64,000 nt of DNA from Prevotella heparinolytica (GTDB lineage Bacteria; Bacteroidota; Bacteroidia; Bacteroidales; Bacteroidaceae), in contig NZ_SLXB01000003.1 of NCBI RefSeq assembly GCF_004342845.1, positions 155,848 to 219,847 on the forward strand. The letters are read 5' to 3'. This document shows positions 34,330 through 41,517 of this stretch, one piece after another. How positions within the stretch are numbered: the first letter of the stretch is position 1; the number at the start of each line of letters is the position of its first letter. The notes beneath the pieces were generated by a model. The model was not told where the DNA came from. It saw only the letters and a program-made list of their open reading frames with translations, and searched no databases. The translations under genes and the position numbers were made by a program.

Positions 34330-36157
34330 GATTATTCGCTTTGGGCAAGCGGCCTGCATAGTCGCGACGCCATGAAGCTGTGGCGAAGTAACGGTCGTTG
34401 TAGGAATAAGCCAAACGGGCAATCAATGAAACATTGGCATCAGGACCAGACAGATAATCAATGGCTTGGGTGGTTCCGGCATAAGCCAAGTATTGCAGAA
34501 ACTCCGATTCATCGGCAAAATCTCTACCGGTAACCTCCAACCCGCGACGGCTATAACGGTCGGCAGTAGTAGAGAACAAGGCACCGACAGTGTGTTCGCC
34601 AAAGGTATGGTCGTAGGTCAATGTATTTTCCGTTTTCCACGCATCGGCGCGATAGCTCGTTTCCGTCAAGGAGTTGGACAGAGACGGTTTGCCTACCTCA
34701 TCGCGAATGGGATTGAAGTTCTTATAAAGATTGCTGTTCAGGTTATAGGTGAAACGGCTGGTAAACTTCAGTCCCGGAATCACATTCGCAATCTCCAGAC
34801 TGGTTGTGCTCCAGATGTCACTGGTTTTGTTGTATCGATTTTCAGCTTCCAGCAAGCGAACCGGATTCACCGCATCGCCATGAATGTCGGCGAAATTCGA
34901 GCCGTATTGGGCGATATAAGCAGGGTCTTCGGTAGTGGTTCCTCCGTAGCTTCCATCCAACGCATTATATATAGAAGCGCTGGCAGGCATGTAGATAGCC
35001 GAAATGATGGGACCTGTATAACCGTCGTTATCCGTATTTTTAGAACGCGACTCCGTATTCTTCCAAACAAAATCTTCGCTGACGGTGACCCACTTGTTCA
35101 GTTTTATCTTGCCGTTGTAGCGCAAAGAAAGGTTTTTGTTAAAGGTGTTGATGAGCACTCCCTCATCATTGTCGTAAGCAAAAGAGATGCGGCTGCTATA
35201 ATTATCCGTACCTACATTCAAGGCCACGTTGTGGCGTTGATAGAAAGCTGTGCGGAAAATGGCATCCATCCAATCGGTGCGGGTAGTACCTACCCACGGA
35301 TTCTTGGAGACATCCCAACCGGTAGGCAGTGTCATACCGGCATTGGCATAAGAGCGTTTACGCATTTCGATTTGCTGTTCCGCATTCAGAGGGTCAATCA
35401 GGTTGGTGGCTTGACGAAGACCGAACGTGCCGTCGTAAGTCAAAGCCGGCATACCTTCTTTAGCTTTCTTTGTGGTAACCAAAACCACACCACCTGCACC
35501 GGATTGTGCTCCATAGATGGCCGCCGAAGCCGCATCTTTCAACACAACAATACTCTCTATATCGTTTACGGAAGCAATGGGAGCGCCGGGAACACCGTCT
35601 ACTACCCACAATACATCGTCTTTAGCCGAGCCTTGACCGCGGATGACAATGCTGGGAGAAGAAGTCGGGTCGCCACCGTCTGCCTGGATGGTGACACCGG
35701 GCAACTGGCCTTGCAACATACCCTCGGTAGAGGTCACAGGGCGCACAGCCAACTCGTCGGTATTACTCACCACACCGACGGAAGCCGACAAGTCTTGCTT
35801 GCGCGCACTGGCTCCGTAGCCTAAGACCACAACTTCGTCCAGCAGCTCGGTGTCTTCTTTCAAGACAATCACCAAAGGCTTGCCCGTAACCGTAACTTCC
35901 TGAATTTGGAAACCGACGTAGCTGATGAGCAATACGGCATTCTTTACCGCCGGTACTTCGAATTTCCCGTCAGGATCGGTGACAACGCCTGTCGTTGTCC
36001 CCTTCACCAGCACATTGGCGCCGATAATCGGTTCGCCCGTCTGGTCTTTCACTGTTCCCTTCACTGACATTTGCTGCGCAACGGCACCAACCGACAAGAG
36101 CAGCCCCAAAACTAAGGGAAGAATCGTCCGATAGATTCTAAGATTTGTTCGTTTCAT
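34313..36157 (-). CDS. SusC-type TonB-dependent receptor, C-terminally truncated
   Basis: The 614-residue product has a signal peptide (about 1-28), a carboxypeptidase-like regulatory domain (VKGTVKDQTGEPIIGANVLVKGT), the pre-plug motif LDEVVVLGYGASARKQDL, a plug (LQGQLPGVTIQADGGDP, VLWVVDGVPG, DIESIVVLKDAASAAIYGAQ) and part of the barrel. SusC proteins have about 1000 residues, so roughly the last third is missing and the barrel cannot close. The frame ends ..KANNHGDRA at the junction with the phosphoesterase fragment. No susD partner is present. The Met 13 codons upstream was not used, as the signal peptide begins MKRTNLR. Confidence 0.88.
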   Translation of the reverse strand: MKRTNLRIYRTILPLVLGLLLSVGAVAQQMSVKGTVKDQTGEPIIGANVLVKGTTTGVVTDPDGKFEVPAVKNAVLLISYVGFQIQEVTVTGKPLVIVLKEDTELLDEVVVLGYGASARKQDLSASVGVVSNTDELAVRPVTSTEGMLQGQLPGVTIQADGGDPTSSPSIVIRGQGSAKDDVLWVVDGVPGAPIASVNDIESIVVLKDAASAAIYGAQSGAGGVVLVTTKKAKEGMPALTYDGTFGLRQATNLIDPLNAEQQIEMRKRSYANAGMTLPTGWDVSKNPWVGTTRTDWMDAIFRTAFYQRHNVALNVGTDNYSSRISFAYDNDEGVLINTFNKNLSLRYNGKIKLNKWVTVSEDFVWKNTESRSKNTDNDGYTGPIISAIYMPASASIYNALDGSYGGTTTEDPAYIAQYGSNFADIHGDAVNPVRLLEAENRYNKTSDIWSTTSLEIANVIPGLKFTSRFTYNLNSNLYKNFNPIRDEVGKPSLSNSLTETSYRADAWKTENTLTYDHTFGEHTVGALFSTTADRYSRRGLEVTGRDFADESEFLQYLAYAGTTQAIDYLSGPDANVSLIARLAYSYNDRYFATASWRRDYAGRLPKANNHGDRA

Positions 36158-36190
36158 GCATTTAAGTTTTAAGTTTATAATTACGTACAA

Positions 36191-36241
36191 TTGCACAATG
36201 GTTTAGAAAAATGAAGCAAAATTCTTAAAACCATGTTGCAA
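36191..36241. promoter_or_regulatory. Imperfect dyad upstream of truncated susC
   Basis: TTGCACAATGGTTT (36191-36204) and AAACCATGTTGCAA (36228-36241) are inverted with two mismatches. The dyad lies 34-84 bases upstream of the susC start and could be an operator or an RNA hairpin. Confidence 0.4.
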
Positions 36242-36268
36242 CTGCATGACAAAGGTTTATCATTTATT

Positions 36269-37120
36269 TTATATTTCGACTTGTCCTCCGTCCCAAGCAT
36301 CCGTCAGCACAGAAGCTCCCAACAAGCTTGCGTCTTCCTCCTGCGAGGGTATTATCTCCACACTTTCCGATATTACTTTATAGGGAAAATCGCGCATACC
36401 CTCTCTCATTGCCCCTTCAAAAAGGGGGAAAGCCGATGCAATGCCTCCTCCCAACACAATCGCCTGAGGTGCATAGGCATAGAGAATCACTTTCATCAGA
36501 TGGCTCAGATGAAGGCCGAAATCGTGCCACAGCTTCAGCGAGGCGGCGTCGCCTTGTTGTGCTTTGCCGGCAACTTCCACGCTCGTGGTGCCGTGCCGCT
36601 TGAAAAAGAAACTGCTGCAATAGTGCTCGAAATCGGCATCCAGATAGGGGAACGAGCCTATTTCACCGGCTCCCATGTATTGACCTCCGTACAAGCGATG
36701 ATTGACAATGACTCCCGCACCTATGCCGGTTCCGATAGTCACGCCCACCATATCAGCATAGGGCTTCCCTTTACCGAACCGGCTCTCGCCCAAGGCAAAG
36801 CAGTTGGAATCGTTGTTGACGGCAACCGGCAGTCCGAACTCCTTCTCCAAAGCTTCTTTTAAGTGAACTTCTGTCCACGAAGGGATGTTCGCCACATTAT
36901 ATACAATACCTTTTTGGGGATGGACGATGGAAGGAACTCCTATGCCGATGCCGTCTACCTGCGTATTCATCATGTCTTTGATGAGCCGAACCAGTTGGCC
37001 GAGCACCACCGTAGCCTCTTGCTGTGCAAGACAGGCCACCGACACTTTTTTCAGGCAGCGCCCGTTTTCCACTTGGGCTATCCTTATATTCGTACCTCCC
37101 AAATCGATTGATAATTTCAT
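36269..37120 (-). CDS. ROK-family protein without the Cys-rich zinc motif
   Basis: The 283-residue ROK protein has SIDLGGTNIRIAQVE at the N-terminus, VDGIGIGVPSIV, a substrate Asp in VNNDSNCFALGE and VTIGTGIGAGVI. The usual ExGH..CxCGxxGCxE stretch is replaced by GAGEIGSFPYLDADFEHYCSSFF: the His after GE and most zinc-binding Cys are missing, and the protein is short. It may be a kinase for a different sugar or have lost activity. It lies upstream of the truncated susC gene, with a gap of 111 bases, and has its own promoter at 37153-37160 with an upstream motif shared with the next gene. Confidence 0.82.
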   Translation of the reverse strand: MKLSIDLGGTNIRIAQVENGRCLKKVSVACLAQQEATVVLGQLVRLIKDMMNTQVDGIGIGVPSIVHPQKGIVYNVANIPSWTEVHLKEALEKEFGLPVAVNNDSNCFALGESRFGKGKPYADMVGVTIGTGIGAGVIVNHRLYGGQYMGAGEIGSFPYLDADFEHYCSSFFFKRHGTTSVEVAGKAQQGDAASLKLWHDFGLHLSHLMKVILYAYAPQAIVLGGGIASAFPLFEGAMREGMRDFPYKVISESVEIIPSQEEDASLLGASVLTDAWDGGQVEI

Positions 37121-37152
37121 TGTATATTAGGTTTAAACGGTTTTGGTATTTG

Positions 37153-37219
37153 CAAAAATAAGAACACTCTTTTTCTTCCATGCCGCCAATTGCGCATATA
37201 AATCTTCATTTTGCGCAAA
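37153..37219 (-). promoter_or_regulatory. ROK promoter with shared upstream motif
   Basis: On the minus strand a TATTTTTG -7 element lies at 37160-37153, no TTTG is found at the -33 position, and the motif TTTGCGCAAAATGAAGATTT...ATGCGC occupies 37219-37192. The motif begins 32 bases upstream of the -7 element. A close copy has nearly the same spacing upstream of the PI-PLC gene, consistent with an activator site. Confidence 0.6.
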
Positions 37220-37312
37220 AATAAAGACGTGTTCCCCAAAAGTTGCCTTCAAAGAGCAGCAAGAAAGATGCCGAATGTTTTGCCTCGTTTTACGGCTTAA
37301 TTCAAAAACATT

Positions 37313-38278
37313 TCAATAGCTGTTGCAGCGAATCAAATAATCTGCCAACGCTTTCCCGCCTTGCAAGTCTGTAAAGTCGATGAAGACGATGCCGCATTTC
37401 CGCTTACGGCCTTTCGCCAGACAAGCCGCCACCGGTTGGTTTATGCGGTTGGCAAAGGCCAAAGGCGTGCCCGAAGGCAGACCGGTGGCACTGGTGAAAG
37501 AGATTGCCCAACGACGCGAGGCGGCCGGCTCGGCAACCACCTTATCGAAGTGGCGGATGCAGGACGCAATTTTTTTATCCGCTTCCTTATCCGATTCGTA
37601 TTGATATTTATCCTGAAACAGGACTTTACCCTCCACCCCATTTTTACCGCGAAGCGTAAGCAGGCAGGACGCATTGTCAGCCCACCCGATGCAGGCAGCT
37701 CCCGGATAGCGTTCCATGACAAAGTCTCTATGCAAAAAGAGGATTTTGCCGCGACACTCTCCGAGCGTCAGCCCCGGATGGAAATCCGTCACGAAATAGC
37801 GTTGATGGGCAGGGATAAGCAAAGAGGAGGATAAAAGAGATGCGTAGTCTTCCGACGCACCCCCTTCTTTCTTCAGCGACACAACCAGCGTTTCAGAAGG
37901 ATGTGCCTGCAAAAAGGCGATGAAAGCGGGCAGCACGTCTTCTTCCCAATAGATGCCCTGAAAGGCATGGCTGTGGAATATGCCCAGCTTATTCTTCCTT
38001 TTCCGCAGACGAATATCAAAAGCACGTATGCCTTGTTGCAACTGTCCGGCGATGCTCAGGGTTTGCGTTCTCAACGTACGTCCCCCTCTTGTACTCCCAC
38101 TGTCGTGCGTGCCGGGGACAGACAGTTTGCACATCGGCAATGTGTCATGGAGTGCTTTCATCCATTCCTCCTTTCCGGTTTCGGTCAAAAAGCCTGCACT
38201 TACGGCACAGATGCAAGGAACAGCCATCCATACAGCCAGCATCCATATAGCAAAGATTCGCTTCCAGTTCTGTCTCAT
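37313..38278 (-). CDS. Exported PI-PLC X-domain phosphodiesterase
   Basis: The 321-residue protein begins with a hydrophobic signal (IFAIWMLAVWMAVPCICAVSAG; a Cys in it may make it a lipoprotein). The bacterial phosphatidylinositol-specific phospholipase C X domain follows: catalytic His in SVPGTHDSG, Arg in IRAFDIRLR, second His in GIFHSHAFQG, and FLQAHPSETLVVSLKKE. It would cleave phosphatidylinositol or glycosyl-PI head groups at the cell surface. It is transcribed alone on the minus strand and shares a promoter motif with the adjacent ROK gene. Confidence 0.88.
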   Translation of the reverse strand: MRQNWKRIFAIWMLAVWMAVPCICAVSAGFLTETGKEEWMKALHDTLPMCKLSVPGTHDSGSTRGGRTLRTQTLSIAGQLQQGIRAFDIRLRKRKNKLGIFHSHAFQGIYWEEDVLPAFIAFLQAHPSETLVVSLKKEGGASEDYASLLSSSLLIPAHQRYFVTDFHPGLTLGECRGKILFLHRDFVMERYPGAACIGWADNASCLLTLRGKNGVEGKVLFQDKYQYESDKEADKKIASCIRHFDKVVAEPAASRRWAISFTSATGLPSGTPLAFANRINQPVAACLAKGRKRKCGIVFIDFTDLQGGKALADYLIRCNSY

Positions 38279-38306
38279 GGTGTTTCTTATAAATGCTTTA
38301 CTTTCA

Positions 38307-38373
38307 CAAATATAGAAAATCCATTCATCGATTTCGGTCCGAAAAACGCATATAAATCCTCATTTTGCGCAAA
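38307..38373 (-). promoter_or_regulatory. PI-PLC promoter with shared upstream motif
   Basis: A TATATTTG -7 element (38314-38307, minus strand) lacks a -33 TTTG. Upstream at 38373-38347 lies TTTGCGCAAAATGAGGATTT...ATGCG, 26 of 27 bases identical to the copy at 37219-37193, starting 33 bases from the -7 element. Confidence 0.6.
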
Positions 38374-38725
38374 TCAATGCGATGTCTCTTATCCGGATTT
38401 GGGATGAGTGCCACTGTTCTTCCCGCCCTGAAACTAAAAGTTTCACCCTCCGTCTTCGGGATGGAACTCACCTCCCAATACAACTTAAGATACCTCCCAA
38501 TACGACTGAAGTACCCCTAAGTCGTATTGGGAGGTATCCTAAGTTGTATTGGGAAATCGCTTCCCTATCATACACATACAGGTGGGAAATAAGGTTTCAA
38601 TCGTCAGGAAACACTTCTGACGGGGTGAAACCCTGCGAGTGGCGCTTTATTGGCCACCAAACAATCGGTCAAAAAAAAACGGGCGGAAAAGGCTTCATAG
38701 CGGGTTCGGTGGCTCCAACGGAGCC
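38374..38725. other. 350-bp gap with repeat array E
   Basis: No gene is seen between the PI-PLC promoter and the 3' end of yaaA. It holds array E (38471-38558), flanked by inverted copies of GTTTCACCC (38450-38458) and GGGTGAAAC (38616-38624). Confidence 0.5.
38471..38558. repeat. 22-bp-period array E, two direct and two inverted units
   Basis: Units start at 38471, 38493, 38515 and 38537, each exactly 22 bp. The first two carry CCTCCCAATACRACT; the last two carry the inverse, AGTYGTATTGGGA. The 22-bp phase is kept across the inversion, and the whole can fold as a long hairpin. Confidence 0.75.
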
Positions 38726-39493
38726 TCATCCCAAAACAAACTGCAAATGATTATCCGTGCTCTGCTCCTCGTCCAAAGCAAAGCCTTCCCATGCGAAAGT
38801 CCTCAGTTCTTCCGGGCAATCGATACGGTTCTTGATGATATGGCGCACCATCTCGCCACGGCACATCTTGGCATAGACGACCACCGTCTTCCGCTTGCCG
38901 CCTTTCATCACCTGAAAATCGGGCGTAACCACACGCACCTCTTGCTCCACCCGTTTCCAGTCGAACAAGTCCTTCATCTCGCCGCTTGCCAGATTGACGA
39001 GCACTCCGCCCCGATGCTTGATTTCGGCAATGAAATAATCCGTCAGCAAAGGCTTCCAGTAGTCGAACATAGAGATGCCTCCCTTTTCCGGCAGCCGTAC
39101 ATCGCCTTCCATACGATAGAGCCTGATGCCATCCAAAGGGCGAAGCAATCCGTAGAGAAAAGAGGTGATAAGCAGATGGTCTTGGGCGTAACAAAAATCG
39201 TCTTCCGTAAAATCTTCCGGCAAGATACGCTTGAACACAGCGCCCGTATAAGCACAAATGGCGGGAACAGGAAGGTTGTCCGCCGAACAGAAATCATGGA
39301 AGCGCAGGCTGTTCTCAGCGGCAATCTTGGCATTCACCCGCAAAAGTTTCGCCAACTCCGATGCCGAATACTGCGACATCTCCAGCGCATGTAGCACAGC
39401 CTCCGCCTCAAACCGGGGAACAGTGACACGGGGCACGGCTATGGAACCGCACGATGGTGTCATGGTCTTTGCACAAGATATAAAACTAAGCAT
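38726..39493 (-). CDS. yaaA: YaaA-family (DUF328) peroxide-stress protein
   Basis: The 255-residue YaaA/UPF0246 protein: N-terminal LSFISCAKTM, FTGAVFK-like (here AYTGAVFKRIL), LLITSFLYGLLRPLDGIRLYRMEGDVRLP, and C-terminal VVYAKMCRGEMVRHIIKNRI. In E. coli YaaA limits DNA and protein damage under peroxide by lowering free iron. Upstream in-frame Met codons to 39589 give a non-conserved extension; MLSFISCAK at 39493 is the family start. Transcribed alone on the minus strand, divergent from recJ. Confidence 0.9.
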   Translation of the reverse strand: MLSFISCAKTMTPSCGSIAVPRVTVPRFEAEAVLHALEMSQYSASELAKLLRVNAKIAAENSLRFHDFCSADNLPVPAICAYTGAVFKRILPEDFTEDDFCYAQDHLLITSFLYGLLRPLDGIRLYRMEGDVRLPEKGGISMFDYWKPLLTDYFIAEIKHRGGVLVNLASGEMKDLFDWKRVEQEVRVVTPDFQVMKGGKRKTVVVYAKMCRGEMVRHIIKNRIDCPEELRTFAWEGFALDEEQSTDNHLQFVLG

Positions 39494-39716
39494 AAGGAAG
39501 CCTCTTTGGTTTTTCGTGCAAAATAAAGCCTTTTCAACAAAGAATACAAAAGCTCTCAATATTTTCTTTAGAATTAGTCTTAGTTTCAAGAGTTTTTCAT
39601 ACCTTTACAGCTTGCAGGAGTATAGCGTGCCCATTCAGGGCGGAAAAGCCCGTTATTCCCCACATGGCCGGAAAGCTATGTGCCTGAGACAAGAAAAAGA
39701 AAAAATAATATATAAA

Positions 39717-41456
39717 ATGACTCACAAATGGAATTATCAACCCATTACACCCGAACAGACAGAAGCAAGCCGGCAGTTGGCCCAAGAATTGGGAATTAGC
39801 CCGATACTCGGACGATTGTTGGTGGAGCGGGGAATAACAACGGCATCGGATGCCCGGAAGTTTTTCCGCCCGCAACTGCCCGACCTATACGACCCGTTCC
39901 TGATGAAGGACATGGATGTGGCCGTGGAACGTCTGAACAAGGCAATGGGGAAAAAAGAGCGCATTCTGATTTATGGAGATTATGACGTAGACGGCACTAC
40001 GGCCGTGGCGCTGGTCTACAAGTTTATTCAACAATTCTATTCGAACATCGACTATTACATTCCCGACCGCTACAACGAGGGATACGGAGTTTCGTTCAAA
40101 GGGGTGGATTATGCCGCAGAAAGTGGCGTAGGCCTGATTATCGTTCTGGATTGCGGCATCAAGGCCGTAGAGGAAATCACATACGCCAAGGCGAAAGGCA
40201 TCGATTTCATCATTTGCGACCACCACGTACCCGACGAAGTGTTGCCCCCCGCCGTAGCCATCCTGAATGCCAAACGGGAAGACAACACCTATCCCTACGA
40301 GCACCTATCGGGATGCGGCGTAGGGTTTAAGTTCATGCAGGCATTCGCCATCAGCAACGGCATCGAATTTCACCACCTGATACCTTTGCTGGATCTCTGT
40401 GCCGTCAGCATCGCATCGGACATCGTGCCCATCATGGGCGAAAACCGCATCTTGGCCTACCACGGGCTGAAGCAGTTGAACAGCAACCCCAGCGTAGGAC
40501 TGAAAGCAATCATCGACGTTTGCGGACTGACGGATAAGGACATCACCGTGGGCGACATCGTATTCAAGATAGGTCCCCGAATCAATGCTTCCGGACGCAT
40601 TCAGAACGGGAAAGAGGCTGTCGACCTGCTCACGGAGAAAGATTTCTCCGTGGCTCTGGAGAAAGCCGGCCAAATCAACCAGTACAACGAAACCCGCAAA
40701 GACCTGGACAAGACCATGACCGAAGAGGCCAACCAAATCGTGGCTGGTCTGGACGGACTGGCCGACCGCCGTTCCATCGTGCTGTATAACGAAGACTGGC
40801 ACAAAGGTGTCATAGGCATTGTGGCTTCCCGCCTGACGGAGATTTATTATCGCCCGGCCGTAGTGTTGACACGCACGGACGACATGGCCACCGGGTCGGC
40901 CCGCTCCGTATCGGGCTTCGACGTATATAAAGCCATCGAATATTGTCGAGACCTGTTGGAAAACTTCGGTGGACATACCTACGCGGCCGGCCTCTCCATG
41001 AAAGTGGAAAACGTGCCGGCTTTTATGGAACGCTTCGAGGAATTTGTGTCGCAGAACATCCTGCCCGAACAGACTTGTGCCGTCATCGACATCAATGCAG
41101 AAATCGACTTCAAAGACATCACTCCCAAATTCTGCAACGATTTGAAGAAGTTCAATCCCTTCGGACCGGACAATACCAAACCCGTATTCTGCACGCACAA
41201 TGTCTACGACTACGGCACCAGCAAAGTAGTGGGTCGCGATCAGGAGCACATCAAATTAGAATTGGTGGACAACAAATCGAACAACGTGATGAACGGCATT
41301 GCTTTCGGACAAAGTTCGCACGTGCGTTTCATCAAAACCAAGCGGTCGTTCGACATCTGTTATACCATCGAGGAGAATACCCATAAACGAGGAGAAATAC
41401 AGTTGCAGATTGAGGATATAAGGCCGGAAGCCTCTTCTCCCGATTCCATCCAATAG
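39717..41456 (+). CDS. recJ: Single-stranded-DNA exonuclease RecJ
   Basis: RecJ degrades single-stranded DNA 5' to 3' in recombination and mismatch or base-excision repair. The 579-residue protein has the DHH phosphoesterase motifs LIYGDYDVDGTTAVALV and IICDHHVPDE, the DHHA1 motif GHTYAAGLSM (GG[HG]xxAAG type) and a C-terminal OB-fold. The frame is open back to 39258, but that part runs antisense through yaaA and is not conserved; ATG 39717 gives MTHKWNYQPI. recQ follows after 61 bases, so the two repair genes are probably co-transcribed. Confidence 0.94.
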   Translation: MTHKWNYQPITPEQTEASRQLAQELGISPILGRLLVERGITTASDARKFFRPQLPDLYDPFLMKDMDVAVERLNKAMGKKERILIYGDYDVDGTTAVALVYKFIQQFYSNIDYYIPDRYNEGYGVSFKGVDYAAESGVGLIIVLDCGIKAVEEITYAKAKGIDFIICDHHVPDEVLPPAVAILNAKREDNTYPYEHLSGCGVGFKFMQAFAISNGIEFHHLIPLLDLCAVSIASDIVPIMGENRILAYHGLKQLNSNPSVGLKAIIDVCGLTDKDITVGDIVFKIGPRINASGRIQNGKEAVDLLTEKDFSVALEKAGQINQYNETRKDLDKTMTEEANQIVAGLDGLADRRSIVLYNEDWHKGVIGIVASRLTEIYYRPAVVLTRTDDMATGSARSVSGFDVYKAIEYCRDLLENFGGHTYAAGLSMKVENVPAFMERFEEFVSQNILPEQTCAVIDINAEIDFKDITPKFCNDLKKFNPFGPDNTKPVFCTHNVYDYGTSKVVGRDQEHIKLELVDNKSNNVMNGIAFGQSSHVRFIKTKRSFDICYTIEENTHKRGEIQLQIEDIRPEASSPDSIQ

Positions 41457-41465
41457 ACTGAAAGC

Positions 41466-41506
41466 CTCTCCCCCTACCCTTTCCTCCGTAGGGAGGGGAG
41501 CAGACA
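41466..41506. repeat. G/C-run palindrome copy 1, between recJ and recQ
   Basis: CTCTCCCCCTACCCTTTCC and GTAGGGAGGGGAG form an imperfect hairpin directly after recJ. A related sequence (CTTCTCCCCCTCCCTGCGG and following, 41575-41609) lies inside the 5' end of recQ. Confidence 0.5.
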
Positions 41507-41517
41507 GACCGATTGCT

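Noticed and set aside
34330..34422. Upstream part of the phosphoesterase frame
   Set aside because: It is an off-frame reading of susC and shows none of the phosphoesterase N-terminal motifs.
39258..39716. N-terminal extension of recJ
   Set aside because: It runs antisense through the yaaA start and is not like RecJ.
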